This document shows positions 11,845 through 20,452 of a stretch of 64,000 bases of DNA, one piece after another. Made by a program: the position numbers and the translations under genes. The DNA is taken from assembly GCF_014201805.1 (NCBI RefSeq), contig NZ_JACHFK010000001.1, positions 620,001-684,000 on the forward strand. The letters are read 5' to 3'. The DNA is from Deinococcus metalli. GTDB lineage: Bacteria > Deinococcota > Deinococci > Deinococcales > Deinococcaceae. The notes under the pieces were generated by a model, which worked only from the letters and a program-made list of their open reading frames with translations, had not been told where the DNA came from and ran no database searches. Positions within the stretch are counted from its first letter, which is position 1; each line of letters starts with the position of its first letter.

Positions 11845-13161
11845 GTGCGTTCAAACTTCATCCAACGACTCGCCGGCGTCACCGCCACGCTGGTGCTGGT
11901 GGCCTGCGGTCAAACACCGTCGACCACCCAGGACAACCCGTATGCCAACGGAGTCTCACACGACTGGGCGCAGCTACCCACGACCGCGCTCACTGCCCAG
12001 CAGCTGACGGCTGGAGACAACACCCTTCAGTACGAGACGCCTACCTTCGCCCAGAACGGCTGGGGCCCCTTCGAGCGCAACCGCAGCAACGGCGAACAGC
12101 AGGCTGGAGATGGCAAACCGCTGACGCTGAACGGCTCGGTGTACAAGCAGGGGTACGGCGTTCACGCGAATAGCGACCTGCGGTTCAACCTGGCCGGCCC
12201 GAATGGCGAACTGTGCACCCGGTTCATCACGGATATCGGCGTGGATGACGAAGTCGGCTCGAAAGGCAGCGTGATCTTTCAGGTGCTCCTCGACGGCCAG
12301 CTGAAATACACGTCAGCCCGCATGACTGGCAGCAGTCCCACGGCCACCATCGACCTAGACGTGGCCGGCTGGAAGCAACTTCAACTCGTCGTGACCTCGG
12401 CCGGAGACGGCATTGATTTCGATCATGCCGACTGGGCCAACCCCCGGGTGTATTGCCAGGCATCATCGGGCACGCTCCAAATGGCGCTGTCCAACAATGG
12501 GTTTGCCACCGTGATTCACACCCAGAGCCAGACGTTCCAGTTGACCCTAGCGTCCAGGACAGGCAGCGTCCAGGGGCCAGTTGACCTGAGAATCGAATCG
12601 ACCGACCCCGCCTCCCCAAGTCTCCTGCAACTGAACACGGCGCGGGTCGACTTCAGCGGAACCGGACCAGTGACGCGCGACATCGTCATTGCCGCACCAA
12701 AAATCCGGTCGAACGCAGAGATCTACCACTGCGTCTGTCGCGTGATCGCCAGTGTCGGTGGCAAAGACGTGGGTAGCGTTCCACTGGACGTCTACGTGTA
12801 CCCCGCATCTACAGAATTCAGGTTCGTGCCGTCTGACGGGATTAGCGCAAAGGTGGGTTCGACCGTCACCGTGATGGTCGAAGTCACCACCAACGTCACG
12901 CCGATGCGCTTCACGGTGTCACCATACCTGAATGACTCATGGGCCGACTCTGAAACGTATGGCGTCATCGTCGGACCTCGGGACTTCACCGTGACGAGCA
13001 AGATATCGACCGTGCCACTGCAGATTCAGTTCAAGAAGGATCCGCCCAACGAGTATCACGTGAAGACCTTTATTTTCCTGTTCGCACCAGTGAACTTCAC
13101 GCCGCCGACCTATCAGAACCTTCCGCAGCAGGCTTCTTTGGTGTGGACAGCGATTCCTTGA
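11845..13161 (+). CDS. NPCBM-domain lipoprotein
   Basis: 438 residues from a GTG at 11845, chosen because AGGAGG sits 4 bases upstream and because the resulting N-terminus is a lipoprotein signal (hydrophobic stretch then LVACGQ, Cys about residue 22). Residues about 55-195 resemble the NPCBM carbohydrate-binding module: YGVHANSDLRFNLAG, FITDIGVDDEVG, VIFQVLLDG and DHADWANP. The remaining 240 residues look like two or more beta-sandwich repeats of a cell-surface protein with no enzyme motif. Expected role: a surface glycan-binding lipoprotein. Base composition is less GC-rich than the core genes. Confidence 0.75.
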   Translation: MRSNFIQRLAGVTATLVLVACGQTPSTTQDNPYANGVSHDWAQLPTTALTAQQLTAGDNTLQYETPTFAQNGWGPFERNRSNGEQQAGDGKPLTLNGSVYKQGYGVHANSDLRFNLAGPNGELCTRFITDIGVDDEVGSKGSVIFQVLLDGQLKYTSARMTGSSPTATIDLDVAGWKQLQLVVTSAGDGIDFDHADWANPRVYCQASSGTLQMALSNNGFATVIHTQSQTFQLTLASRTGSVQGPVDLRIESTDPASPSLLQLNTARVDFSGTGPVTRDIVIAAPKIRSNAEIYHCVCRVIASVGGKDVGSVPLDVYVYPASTEFRFVPSDGISAKVGSTVTVMVEVTTNVTPMRFTVSPYLNDSWADSETYGVIVGPRDFTVTSKISTVPLQIQFKKDPPNEYHVKTFIFLFAPVNFTPPTYQNLPQQASLVWTAIP

Positions 13162-13303
13162 TAAATGAGCCATCGCGCCTGTCCAAGAGCCCGGTACTGG
13201 GGGTTCTTTCGGGGATAGACTTCATCAGGTGATAGTATCCACGACGGTTTACCACTTGCCTGCTGCAGGCTGGGCCAATAGCCATTCCTGACGGGTCTTA
13301 CCC

Positions 13304-13350
13304 TGAAACGAAACGACCGCCCCGCTCCCGGCATCAGCCAGGGCGGGGCA
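13304..13350. repeat. Island hairpin repeat, copy B
   Basis: GAAACGAAACGACC precedes a hairpin with arms GCCCCGC (13319-13325) and GCGGGGC (13343-13349) around the conserved centre CCCGGCATCAGCC. Lies between the NPCBM gene and the next plus-strand gene. Confidence 0.7.
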
Positions 13351-13420
13351 ATTGGCGTTGCGACCGCTTCGTCATCACGGCTCAGGTGCCTATCAGTGAG
13401 CCCCGTTCCTATACTCATGT

Positions 13421-14155
13421 GTGCCGACGTATCTCGAGCGTTACCAGCACGGTGCCCACGAGGCCGTCTGGGCTGAACTCACCGCCCTCGGCCCTGCCGT
13501 CCGGGATCCCCGCATCTTTCCCGACGCGCTCGGCGTCGCTCACGAGACCATGCGGCGCGCAGCCACCAACGTCGATACCCTGATCACCCGCCTCCGCGCG
13601 CAGGGCTACCGCTTCGGTGTGCCCGATGGCCGACAGTTCAAGCCCAGACGCCCCCACCGTCCTCCGCTAAAGCATGTGGACGTGAAACTCGTCCGCTTGG
13701 AACGCCTCGCCGGACCTGTTCCGCTGTCCCTGAGGGCGTGGTACGAGGTCATGGGCGAGGTGTATCTCGGCGGGACCGCGCCCTGGCTGGAAGCGGACGT
13801 GCTCCCCGATCCTCTGGTCGTCGAGAGCATCGACGTCGCGCTGTATGCCGTACGGGACTGGTTGGAGGAGTGGAGGGACACGCCTCCAGACCAGCGTCCG
13901 AGAGATGAGCCCTGTCAGGCGTGGATTGCACCGGACGAGTACCACAAGGAAGACATCAGCGGTGGGCCGCCATACAGCATCGCACTGCCGAACGCGGCCG
14001 CGGACGCGAGGGTGGAGTTCGAGTGGCATGACACCACCTTCGTTTCCTACCTGCGGGAGGCGTTTGCGTGCGGGGGCTTCCCTGGCCTGGCACGGGCAGC
14101 TGGCGGAATGCCGTCAGTGGTTCGTGAATTGGCACGTGACTTGGTGCCGCTGTAG
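13421..14155 (+). CDS. 244-residue protein of unknown function
   Basis: A soluble-looking protein without a signal peptide. The N-terminus (MPTYLERYQHGAHEAVWAEL, then VRDP) resembles SMI1/KNR4-associated or HEAT-like immunity-type proteins in style, but I cannot assign it. The GTG start is firmly placed by TATACT (13410-13415) five bases upstream, and no Shine-Dalgarno is present. The hairpin copy C follows its stop. Confidence 0.65.
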   Translation: MPTYLERYQHGAHEAVWAELTALGPAVRDPRIFPDALGVAHETMRRAATNVDTLITRLRAQGYRFGVPDGRQFKPRRPHRPPLKHVDVKLVRLERLAGPVPLSLRAWYEVMGEVYLGGTAPWLEADVLPDPLVVESIDVALYAVRDWLEEWRDTPPDQRPRDEPCQAWIAPDEYHKEDISGGPPYSIALPNAAADARVEFEWHDTTFVSYLREAFACGGFPGLARAAGGMPSVVRELARDLVPL

Positions 14156-14173
14156 GACTACCGCCGAGTCCCT

Positions 14174-14218
14174 GAATGAAAAACTGCCCCGCTCCCAGCA
14201 TCAGCCAGGGCGGGGCGG
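14174..14218. terminator. Island hairpin repeat, copy C (bidirectional terminator)
   Basis: Arms GCCCCGC (14186-14192) and GCGGGGC (14210-14216). It lies between two convergent genes; read on the minus strand the hairpin is followed by TTTTT (14183-14179), so it is a good terminator for the lipoprotein gene to its right. Confidence 0.7.
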
Positions 14219-14227
14219 TTCAGGCCG

Positions 14228-14803
14228 TCATGGACGCGGAGCCGATCGTGTAACGGAACCTTCTAAATTTACAATCCCTCTTTCCGGGCCCAAATTGACG
14301 CTGAGGGTCATGCGCCACGTCGGTGTGCCCTTTACCAATGGGCTATTCATCCCCTTGACAGACGCGACCGTTTCGCCGTTCATCACGAGCGGGACAATGA
14401 ATCCGACCAATGGCTGGGGCGGGAGGGTCTGCTGCGCAGTAAAGGTCGTCGCCGACCACGCGTTGACATGACCATCAGCGATGGTGTAGGTCATTCCGTT
14501 CAAGTCCATGGTGCCGTTCATGGTGTACGTCGTCTTATTCCCAGGCGTGGCCACGACATGGAACGCAATCGGGTACGTCTCGTCAATACCTGTGGAGGGA
14601 ACCTTCACCACGCCTGACCAGTCCCCATTGAACACGCGGGGATCGGACGGCACGACCAGGGTGACGTTTCTGTCACCGCAACCTGTGAGCGGGAGGGCCA
14701 GGAGGAGCCCGCAGATCAGTGACCGCCAGCCCACGCGACCCAGGCCGGCGGTACGGGCGTGGTGTCGGGTCGCGGTCACGTGGTCTGGGCTGACGGCAGT
14801 CAT
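14228..14803 (-). CDS. Small lipoprotein of unknown function
   Basis: 191 residues; the hydrophobic segment and lipobox (LALPLTGCGD, Cys about residue 42) come after an unusually long N-terminal extension, so the true start may be downstream of 14803. The mature part is beta-rich (TYPIAFHVVATPG, TYTMNGTMDLNG). I recognise no family. It is convergent with the gene at 13421 and shares its terminator hairpin. Confidence 0.65.
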   Translation of the reverse strand: MTAVSPDHVTATRHHARTAGLGRVGWRSLICGLLLALPLTGCGDRNVTLVVPSDPRVFNGDWSGVVKVPSTGIDETYPIAFHVVATPGNKTTYTMNGTMDLNGMTYTIADGHVNAWSATTFTAQQTLPPQPLVGFIVPLVMNGETVASVKGMNSPLVKGTPTWRMTLSVNLGPERGIVNLEGSVTRSAPRP

Positions 14804-14868
14804 GCAGGGATGGTGGCATACGTCGTCCTGACAGTGGGCCGCACGTGGGGCACCGTTATGGTGATCCG

Positions 14869-15075
14869 GTGGATTTCACGCCTGGCCGCCCCCTTCCGAC
14901 TGAGTCTGCAGTGACCCAGGAGCGCACGCTGTACCACGCGCCACGCGCGACCGGCGCCCTGGGCGCAATGACTCGCGAGGGCGGGATGTGGCAGTGGCGG
15001 CAGCTGCGCGGGGAGGGCCCGGACGCCTACGGCAGCGGCGGGTGGAACGACCTGCGGACCTGGATGAAAGGCTGA
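14869..15075 (+). CDS. 68-residue protein of unknown function
   Basis: The GTG at 14869 lies six bases after TATGGT (14857-14862), the leaderless arrangement of this window. The product is hydrophilic and Trp/Gly-rich at its end (GGMWQWRQLRGEGPDAYGSG). No family recognised; coding status rests mainly on the promoter and composition. Confidence 0.45.
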   Translation: MDFTPGRPLPTESAVTQERTLYHAPRATGALGAMTREGGMWQWRQLRGEGPDAYGSGGWNDLRTWMKG

Positions 15076-15119
15076 AGCCCGTTGACTGGAGTTTCATGTG
15101 AGAATTGGAGCAGATCCAT

Positions 15120-15527
15120 ATGCAGATTAATTGGCCCTCACACTCTGAGGATGCAGAAACTTTATATGTAATGTTGACCCATAGAATTGCCTCCGCGTTT
15201 GTTGTCGGACGCGAATTCGGTTGCGACCCCATCACTATCACTGAGATGTATTTGAATGGCGAGCAATGGCAAGTCTTGGCCGCTGAGTTTAGGATTCGTC
15301 TTTGGTATCACGTCGAACGTATTGGGCTCGGAAATTTTGATGCTGTCACTGCCATCAGGGCGCGCTTCATTCTCAGCCTACTTCCTCGAGAGAAACCTTC
15401 GGAGCATGATCTCCGATTTGAATGGCTTATGACTTTTGCTGAACATTCCGGAGTTCCCCTTCCTAGTTTCGAAAGAGTAGTAAAGCAGGTTATAACTGAA
15501 TATGCTGAAACTCATATAAGTGAATGA
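15120..15527 (+). CDS. Low-GC orphan protein
   Basis: 135 residues beginning MQINWPSHSEDAETLYVML, with GGAG about 10 bases upstream. By eye its DNA is near half GC while neighbours are about 70%, and it uses codons such as TTA, ATA and AGA that are otherwise rare here, so it was probably acquired recently. The protein is mixed alpha-helical with no signal peptide; I recognise no family. The AT-rich character continues to about 15660. Confidence 0.6.
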   Translation: MQINWPSHSEDAETLYVMLTHRIASAFVVGREFGCDPITITEMYLNGEQWQVLAAEFRIRLWYHVERIGLGNFDAVTAIRARFILSLLPREKPSEHDLRFEWLMTFAEHSGVPLPSFERVVKQVITEYAETHISE

Positions 15528-15815
15528 AGCCAACATAATAAATAGAAGACCAATTTTTATAAACATCTTGTCTTATTGGCTATCATTCGCATTAACGCAC
15601 ACGGTAACGCGCCCTGCTGAAATACGCAGCCTTCTTGACCTTGAGTAAGCACAGATGGGTTTTGGTGAGGTCAGGCACCCTGCTCATGGTGTTCAAAAGT
15701 TGCCTGGTCTGACCGTAGGGGCAAAACGACGAACTGCCCCGTTCCCGGCATCAGCCAGCGCGGGGCGGTGAGGGTTGACACGTGTTAACTTCCCGGGAAA
15801 CGGCTCAAGTCGTCC
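15528..15815. other. AT-rich intergenic stretch with hairpin copy D
   Basis: No gene seen. The first 60 bases are the most AT-rich of the window and can form an imperfect GCCAA...TTGGC stem (15529-15582) that may end transcription of the low-GC gene. The right part holds hairpin copy D (15724-15768), convergent with the lipoprotein gene on the minus strand. Confidence 0.5.
15724..15768. repeat. Island hairpin repeat, copy D
   Basis: AAAACGACGAACT precedes arms GCCCCGT (15736-15742) and GCGGGGC (15760-15766) with the conserved centre CCCGGCATCAGCCAG. It sits between two convergent genes. Confidence 0.7.
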
Positions 15816-16697
15816 TTACCGGATCAGCGGGATGGGCACTGGGACGCCGTTCCCAGGAGTCAACAAGGTCGGCCGCATGAAGAAGCCGCCGGGACGATTC
15901 ACGTGCTGGCCCGACGGTAAGGGGGGCGACAGCACCACCCACTGCTCCCGCGGCAGGACACCACTGGTGAGCGTCAGCATGATCTCAGCATCCCCAATGA
16001 AGCCGGAAGGCGTCTCCGTGAGCACCCTGGTGTCCGTCACCTCCTGCGTCACCCTGTTCCACCCTTTTGCGAACTCCACGTTGAACGACACGCCCAGGCG
16101 CACCGTGCCGCTGTTCCCCGTGCAGGTCACGGTACCCGTGACCGTAACGGGCGCATCCAGGTACACCAGGCCACCTTCTCGAGTGACGTCCGTCTGCTGG
16201 TAGACCGTTCCAGTCGCGGTCGTCGTTTGCGACGTCGTGTGTCGCGCTTGCAGTGATTGCGCATGACCAGTCACCGTTCCCACCGCAAACAGATCCAGGA
16301 ACGCCAACTGGGCGCTTTGGGTGCTGAACTTCGGCGTGCCGGTACACGATGCGTCAGGGAGTTGGGACACCAGTTCGTTCAGGTTGGGGGCGTTGTCAGC
16401 ATTGAACGGGTGCAGTGCGGACGCGGGCACCGTTGCCGGTAGGGGGAGTGTGAACGCGCCACTGGCCTCGAGCGTCCCTGTGGCAATGACAGCACCTGTG
16501 GCGGTCTCGCCGTCGACGCGGCCGGCACCGCCCGACCAGGGTCTCGTCGCCTCGTCCACCTCAAAGGAATTGGCCTCCACGATTGTGCCGGTCACGCTCG
16601 TGGCAGATGTACCCGGAGGAGACGGCACAGGAGTGGCTGGGCACGCGGTGAGGATGAGGCTCAGGCCGCTCAGGAACCAGAATCTGGGGGAGAGCAC
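15816..16697 (-). CDS. Secreted lipoprotein of unknown function
   Basis: 293 residues with a clear lipoprotein signal (FWFLSGLSLILTACPA, Cys19). The mature part is Thr/Val-rich beta structure (GTIVEANSFEVDEATRPWSG and similar), the style of Deinococcus surface lipoproteins; no enzyme motif. GTG start six bases downstream of TACAAT (minus, 16709-16704), a strong -10. Confidence 0.7.
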   Translation of the reverse strand: MLSPRFWFLSGLSLILTACPATPVPSPPGTSATSVTGTIVEANSFEVDEATRPWSGGAGRVDGETATGAVIATGTLEASGAFTLPLPATVPASALHPFNADNAPNLNELVSQLPDASCTGTPKFSTQSAQLAFLDLFAVGTVTGHAQSLQARHTTSQTTTATGTVYQQTDVTREGGLVYLDAPVTVTGTVTCTGNSGTVRLGVSFNVEFAKGWNRVTQEVTDTRVLTETPSGFIGDAEIMLTLTSGVLPREQWVVLSPPLPSGQHVNRPGGFFMRPTLLTPGNGVPVPIPLIR

Positions 16698-16792
16698 GCG
16701 CTCATTGTAGAGAAGAGGGCAGAGTGCCTGGGCCGCAAATGAGGCGTCGGTAGCCAGTCAGTGCTGAGCATTATCATCGCGTTGGCCCGCAT

Positions 16793-16833
16793 ACGAAACC
16801 GCCCCCGCCACCGGCATGGGCCGAGGCGGGGGC
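16793..16833. repeat. Island hairpin repeat, copy E
   Basis: CGAAACC followed by perfect 9-bp arms GCCCCCGCC (16801-16809) and GGCGGGGGC (16825-16833). The centre ACCGGCATGGGCC is the most diverged of the family. It lies between two minus-strand genes and could end transcription of the gene remnant to its right. Confidence 0.65.
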
Positions 16834-16857
16834 GCGTTGCATGGCGCAAGATGTCCG

Positions 16858-17040
16858 TCAGTCGGTGCTGAGGCTGTAGCTCTTCCCATCCCGCAGGTAG
16901 TGGGCGTCCACGACCTGCACGCCCACGCACGGCACGAAGCTCCGGCCGCCGGGCACCGCAACGTTGACCGTGCAAGTGAGCTTCGTGCCGTGCGTGGGAT
17001 CGTCGGGGATGCAGCGGACAGGGGTGGACGCTGACGGATG
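16858..17040 (-). pseudogene. C-terminal remnant of a truncated gene
   Basis: The minus strand reads a sensible protein end (SASTPVRCIPDDP, LTCTVNVAVPGG, CVGVQVVDAHYLRDG, SYSLSTD, stop at 16858) with four cysteines, but no start codon occurs before the frame runs into the right attachment repeat. It is the tail of a gene cut off at the island edge. Family unknown. Confidence 0.45.
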
Positions 17041-17100
17041 AGAAGGCCGGCTAGGACGACGTGTGTGGACGGGTGGGGATCGACTGGGACGCAGAAATCC

Positions 17101-17155
<55 letters not shown>

Positions 17156-17165
17156 CCTGAAATGA

Positions 17166-17190
17166 CCTGCGCCCAGCGCGGGTTTTTTTT
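17166..17190 (+). terminator. Rho-independent terminator right of the island
   Basis: Stem CCTGCGC / GCGCGGG (one G-T pair) with a CCA loop and eight T residues (17183-17190). Its place just after the tRNA fragment suggests it was the original terminator of tRNA-Leu before integration. Confidence 0.85.
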
Positions 17191-17328
17191 GATCTGTGGC
17201 CTGTCGCCGGGAGGAGGAGGGGGCGTCACAGCTCCGGTCGTGGCCTCCCGGCGGGTCTGTCCGAAGTCCCAACGAACGCTCCACCACGTCGGTGAGCAGC
17301 TCCAACCCTTCATCAGTACACTCCCGGC

Positions 17329-19632
17329 ATGCTGAACCCCGGTGCCGGCCTGCCCGAACCTGCCGACCTGACCGATGCCTTCTGGACCCAGCTCCAGGCG
17401 GTGACCGAACACCTCGCCGCCGCGCATACCCAGAACGAGGTGGACGACGCGGTGCTGCTCCTGGCACGTCAGGCGCTCGGGGCGGTCAGCGGCGTGATCC
17501 TGATCGTGTCGGGGCCGCACCTGCGGGTGGCCCGGCGCCACGGCGACGATCCCCTGGCGCGCACCGTCTGGGTCGGCCGGCCGCTGTCAGCCGTGACCCC
17601 CGCCACGGACGCCGTGCGGCTCCGGCAGCCGCAGTTCTACGAGCACCTCGGCTCACTGCTGGCGGTGTATCCGCATCTGGAGACGCAGACGGGCGGCACG
17701 GCGGCGGTCGCCAGCGCGGTGATGCCGATGATGCTGGACGCGGAGGTGCTGGGGGTGCTGGCGCTGGATTTCCATGGACCGCACGTCTTCAGCGCCGGCG
17801 AGGTTCACTTCCTGCAGACCCTGGCCGCGCAGGCGGCCCTGGCCCTGGACCGGATCCGGCTGCTGCATCACGCTCAGACGAGTGAGCAGCAGCGCGACGA
17901 GGTCGAGCGGCGCAACCAGGCGCTGGAGGCCTTCGCCGTGATGTCCCGCGATCTGGCGGGCGAGACGGACCGCTACGTGCTGGTGCGCCGCGCGCAGGAG
18001 ATCATGCTGTCGCTGCTCTCGCCGGGGTACGCCCTGTACTGGGAGCGCGGCGAGGACCGCTGGCAGCTCAAGTCGCAGGTGGGCGACATCGGCAACCCGG
18101 AGCTTCAGCGGCTGGTCGATGAACACGGCCTGCCGCTGGACGCCCCGGCGCTCCACACGACGTGGCTGACCGGCGTGCCGAACTATCAGGACAACTACGC
18201 GCAGGGTGCGGACACGCCCGCCGAGATGATCCGGCACGTGAACGCCGCCACGGCATTTCAGGTTCGCCTGTACGGCCGGCCAATCGGCATGCTGGCGATT
18301 GGGCTGTTCGATCAGCGCACGTGGACGCCGATGGACAAGGTGCTGCTGGAAACCAGCATCACCAGCCTAGGGCTGGCTCTGGACCGCGCGGAGCAGACGC
18401 GGCACCTGCAGGAGCGCACAGCCGGCCTCGACGCCTTCGTGGCCTTTACCGAGGCCGTCGGCTCGGAACTCGATGTGCACAGCCTCGCGCAGCAGGCGAT
18501 CAGGGTGATCGAGGCCCACCTGGGGGCCGTCAGCGTCGCGTACTACGAGCGGCACAGGGACCTGTGGATCGGCGTGGACTGGTCGAAGAATGTCCGTCCA
18601 GAAGTGGCGGCCCAGATGCAGGGCGGCGTGCCGCTGGACGCCCCAAACTTCGCGGATGCGGTGCGGCGGCGCACGCCGGTCTTCCTGGACACGTGGAATG
18701 CCGGCGACAACCACCTGTCCACGGCCGGGATGTACGGAGCAGCGGCGTTCTGCCCGATCTTCATTGACGGCGAGGCGCAGGCCATCCTGGCGGTCGGGCA
18801 GTTTGGGGGCGTGACGTGGACGGACCGCACCCGGGCCATCGTGCGCGCGGTCGGCCGCAGCCTCGGACTGGCGCTGGAACGTGCTGCCCAGGCGCGGGCC
18901 CTGACGGCGCAGCGCGACGCCCTGGACCGACGCACCCAGGAACTCGAGGCGGCGAACGGGGAACTCGAGGCGTTCGCGTACTCCGCGTCGCACGATCTGC
19001 GCACGCCCATCCGGCACGTGATGGGCTTTTCCGAACTGGCCCGGGTTGCCCTCGCCAGGAACGATACGGACAAGGTGGAGCGCAACCTCGGCATCGTGCA
19101 GCAGGGCGCCCGGCGCATGGATGAGCTGGTCGACGGCATGCTGATGCTGTCGCGGGCCGGGCGGCAGGAGTTCCGGCCCCGCTGGGTGGCCCTGGATCCG
19201 CTGATCTCGCAGGCGCAGCAGGACGCCCACCTTGAGTTCCCGGCGCAGGACATCCACGTGCAGTGGCCGCGGTCCGTGCAGGTGTGGGGCGATCCGACGC
19301 TGATCCAGCAGGTCATGACCAACCTGGTCAGTAACGCGGTGAAGTACTCCACCATGCGCCCACGGTCCGAGGTGACCGTGCTGGTTCAGGACAGCGAGAC
19401 CGAGTGGACGATCACCGTCAGCGACAACGGCGTGGGCTTCGACCCGCAGTACGCCGGAAAATTGTTCGGCATCTTCCAGCGGCTGCACCCCCAGAGCGCG
19501 TTTCCTGGTGTGGGAGCGGGGCTGGCGACTGTGCGGCGTATCGTGATCAAGCACGGCGGCCGGGTCTTCGCCCGGAGCGTGGAGGGGCAGGGCGCCACCT
19601 TCGGATTCACGCTGGCGAAGCCGGCACCGTAG
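17329..19632 (+). CDS. Histidine kinase with three GAF domains
   Basis: 767 residues without membrane segments. Three GAF-like domains (about residues 20-185, 200-350, 365-525) are separated by short helical linkers, followed by a phytochrome-type HisKA box SASHDLRTPIRH (His555) and an HATPase domain with N, G1 and G2 boxes (NLVSNAVKYS, DNGVGFDP, GVGAGLATVRR). This is a cytoplasmic sensor kinase; the GAF domains lack an obvious bilin cysteine, so the ligand is unknown. No response regulator is adjacent. ATG start six bases after TACACT (17317-17322). Confidence 0.85.
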   Translation: MLNPGAGLPEPADLTDAFWTQLQAVTEHLAAAHTQNEVDDAVLLLARQALGAVSGVILIVSGPHLRVARRHGDDPLARTVWVGRPLSAVTPATDAVRLRQPQFYEHLGSLLAVYPHLETQTGGTAAVASAVMPMMLDAEVLGVLALDFHGPHVFSAGEVHFLQTLAAQAALALDRIRLLHHAQTSEQQRDEVERRNQALEAFAVMSRDLAGETDRYVLVRRAQEIMLSLLSPGYALYWERGEDRWQLKSQVGDIGNPELQRLVDEHGLPLDAPALHTTWLTGVPNYQDNYAQGADTPAEMIRHVNAATAFQVRLYGRPIGMLAIGLFDQRTWTPMDKVLLETSITSLGLALDRAEQTRHLQERTAGLDAFVAFTEAVGSELDVHSLAQQAIRVIEAHLGAVSVAYYERHRDLWIGVDWSKNVRPEVAAQMQGGVPLDAPNFADAVRRRTPVFLDTWNAGDNHLSTAGMYGAAAFCPIFIDGEAQAILAVGQFGGVTWTDRTRAIVRAVGRSLGLALERAAQARALTAQRDALDRRTQELEAANGELEAFAYSASHDLRTPIRHVMGFSELARVALARNDTDKVERNLGIVQQGARRMDELVDGMLMLSRAGRQEFRPRWVALDPLISQAQQDAHLEFPAQDIHVQWPRSVQVWGDPTLIQQVMTNLVSNAVKYSTMRPRSEVTVLVQDSETEWTITVSDNGVGFDPQYAGKLFGIFQRLHPQSAFPGVGAGLATVRRIVIKHGGRVFARSVEGQGATFGFTLAKPAP

Positions 19633-19644
19633 GACGGCCGCGCT

Positions 19645-19869
19645 TCAGGGGATGCGGTACAGGCCCGGTTCGTCGCGGCGGACCATCAGATAGCCGAGGC
19701 TGGCCAGGTAGCCCGCGAGTTCGCGGATCGCGCCCAGATCTGCGCACGCCGCGTCGGCCGGGAGCCGGGAGCGGAGCTCGCGCTGGAGGTCGCGGTCGCT
19801 GAGGTCGGTGCCGGAGGGCAACTCCAGAATCACCTTCAGCGCCGTGACTTCGACGATCGGGGCGGCCAT
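19645..19869 (-). CDS. 74-residue protein of unknown function
   Basis: A small acidic protein (MAAPIVEVTALKVILELPSG...), ending VRRDEPGLYRIP, with a winged-helix-like pattern of short helices; family not recognised. Convergent with the triple-GAF kinase, 12 bases from its stop. No clear ribosome site or TAnnnT signal, so the start is uncertain. Confidence 0.55.
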   Translation of the reverse strand: MAAPIVEVTALKVILELPSGTDLSDRDLQRELRSRLPADAACADLGAIRELAGYLASLGYLMVRRDEPGLYRIP

Positions 19870-20023
19870 ACCACAGTGTGTTCAGGTCGCGGCTCGAGAT
19901 TGGCACGATATGTGTGAATGTGAATGGGTTACAGAGAAAGGATGAACGTCGGTCAGTTGCTCGGGGCAGGTCTGCCCGTCACCCCAGGGCGTGGCCGCCC
20001 GATGCCACAGCTTGACGGCTGTG

Positions 20024-20100
20024 TATACTCGTGGGCGCCAAAGCCCCGCCTCGAAGACCGAGCGGGAAGTGCAGGAGACCACGTCTCCTCGCCGGCACCG
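20024..20100 (+). promoter_or_regulatory. secG promoter and structured leader
   Basis: TATACT at 20024-20029 is a good -10. The presumed leader then folds into two strong hairpins: CCCG(C)CTCG/CGAGCGGG (about 20045-20066) and AGGAGAC/GTCTCCT with a CAC loop (about 20074-20090), followed by GCCGGCACC. The second half resembles the T arm and acceptor 3' strand of tRNA-Leu with a ruined T loop. Its role is unknown; a regulatory leader or a degenerate tRNA remnant are both possible. Confidence 0.4.
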
Positions 20101-20112
20101 AAAGAGGCCCCC

Positions 20113-20343
20113 ATGACCCTGATCCTGAACCTGTTCCTCGTGCTTTTCGCCGTCACCTGCCTCGCGCTGGTGTTCTTCGTGCTGCTGCAGGTGCCCAAAC
20201 AGGCCGGCCTGTCCGCCAGCATGGCGTCCGGCGGCTCCCTGCTGGGCGGGCGCGGCGTGGAGGGCGGCATCGTGCGCGTCACCAGCGTGCTGGGCGGCCT
20301 GTTCATGCTGCTCGCCATCCTGATCTCTTTCATCTCCCGCTGA
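20113..20343 (+). CDS. secG: Protein translocase subunit SecG
   Basis: 76 residues: two membrane helices (residues 2-24 and 55-74) joined by the conserved cytoplasmic loop with VPKQAGLSAS and GGSLLGGRG. SecG associates with SecYE and aids protein export. The ATG at 20113 is preceded by GAGG seven bases upstream. It has a 5' leader of about 75 bases with strong hairpins, unusual for this window. Confidence 0.93.
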   Translation: MTLILNLFLVLFAVTCLALVFFVLLQVPKQAGLSASMASGGSLLGGRGVEGGIVRVTSVLGGLFMLLAILISFISR

Positions 20344-20452
20344 CTGTTGCGAAGCGTCCGCTGTTGCGGGACGTGCCAGCCCTGACCTGCGCCTGACCGA
20401 TTGTCATTCGGCAGGCGCAGCCGTCATTCTTTCGGCGTGTGTAAGGTGCAGC

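Noticed and set aside
11613..16833. Hairpin repeats as integron attC sites
   Set aside because: No RYYYAAC/GTTRRRY core pairs, genes in mixed orientation, no integron integrase; termination fits better.
20012..20029. TTGACG/TATACT as a -35/-10 pair before secG
   Set aside because: They are only six bases apart, far too close for one sigma-70 promoter.
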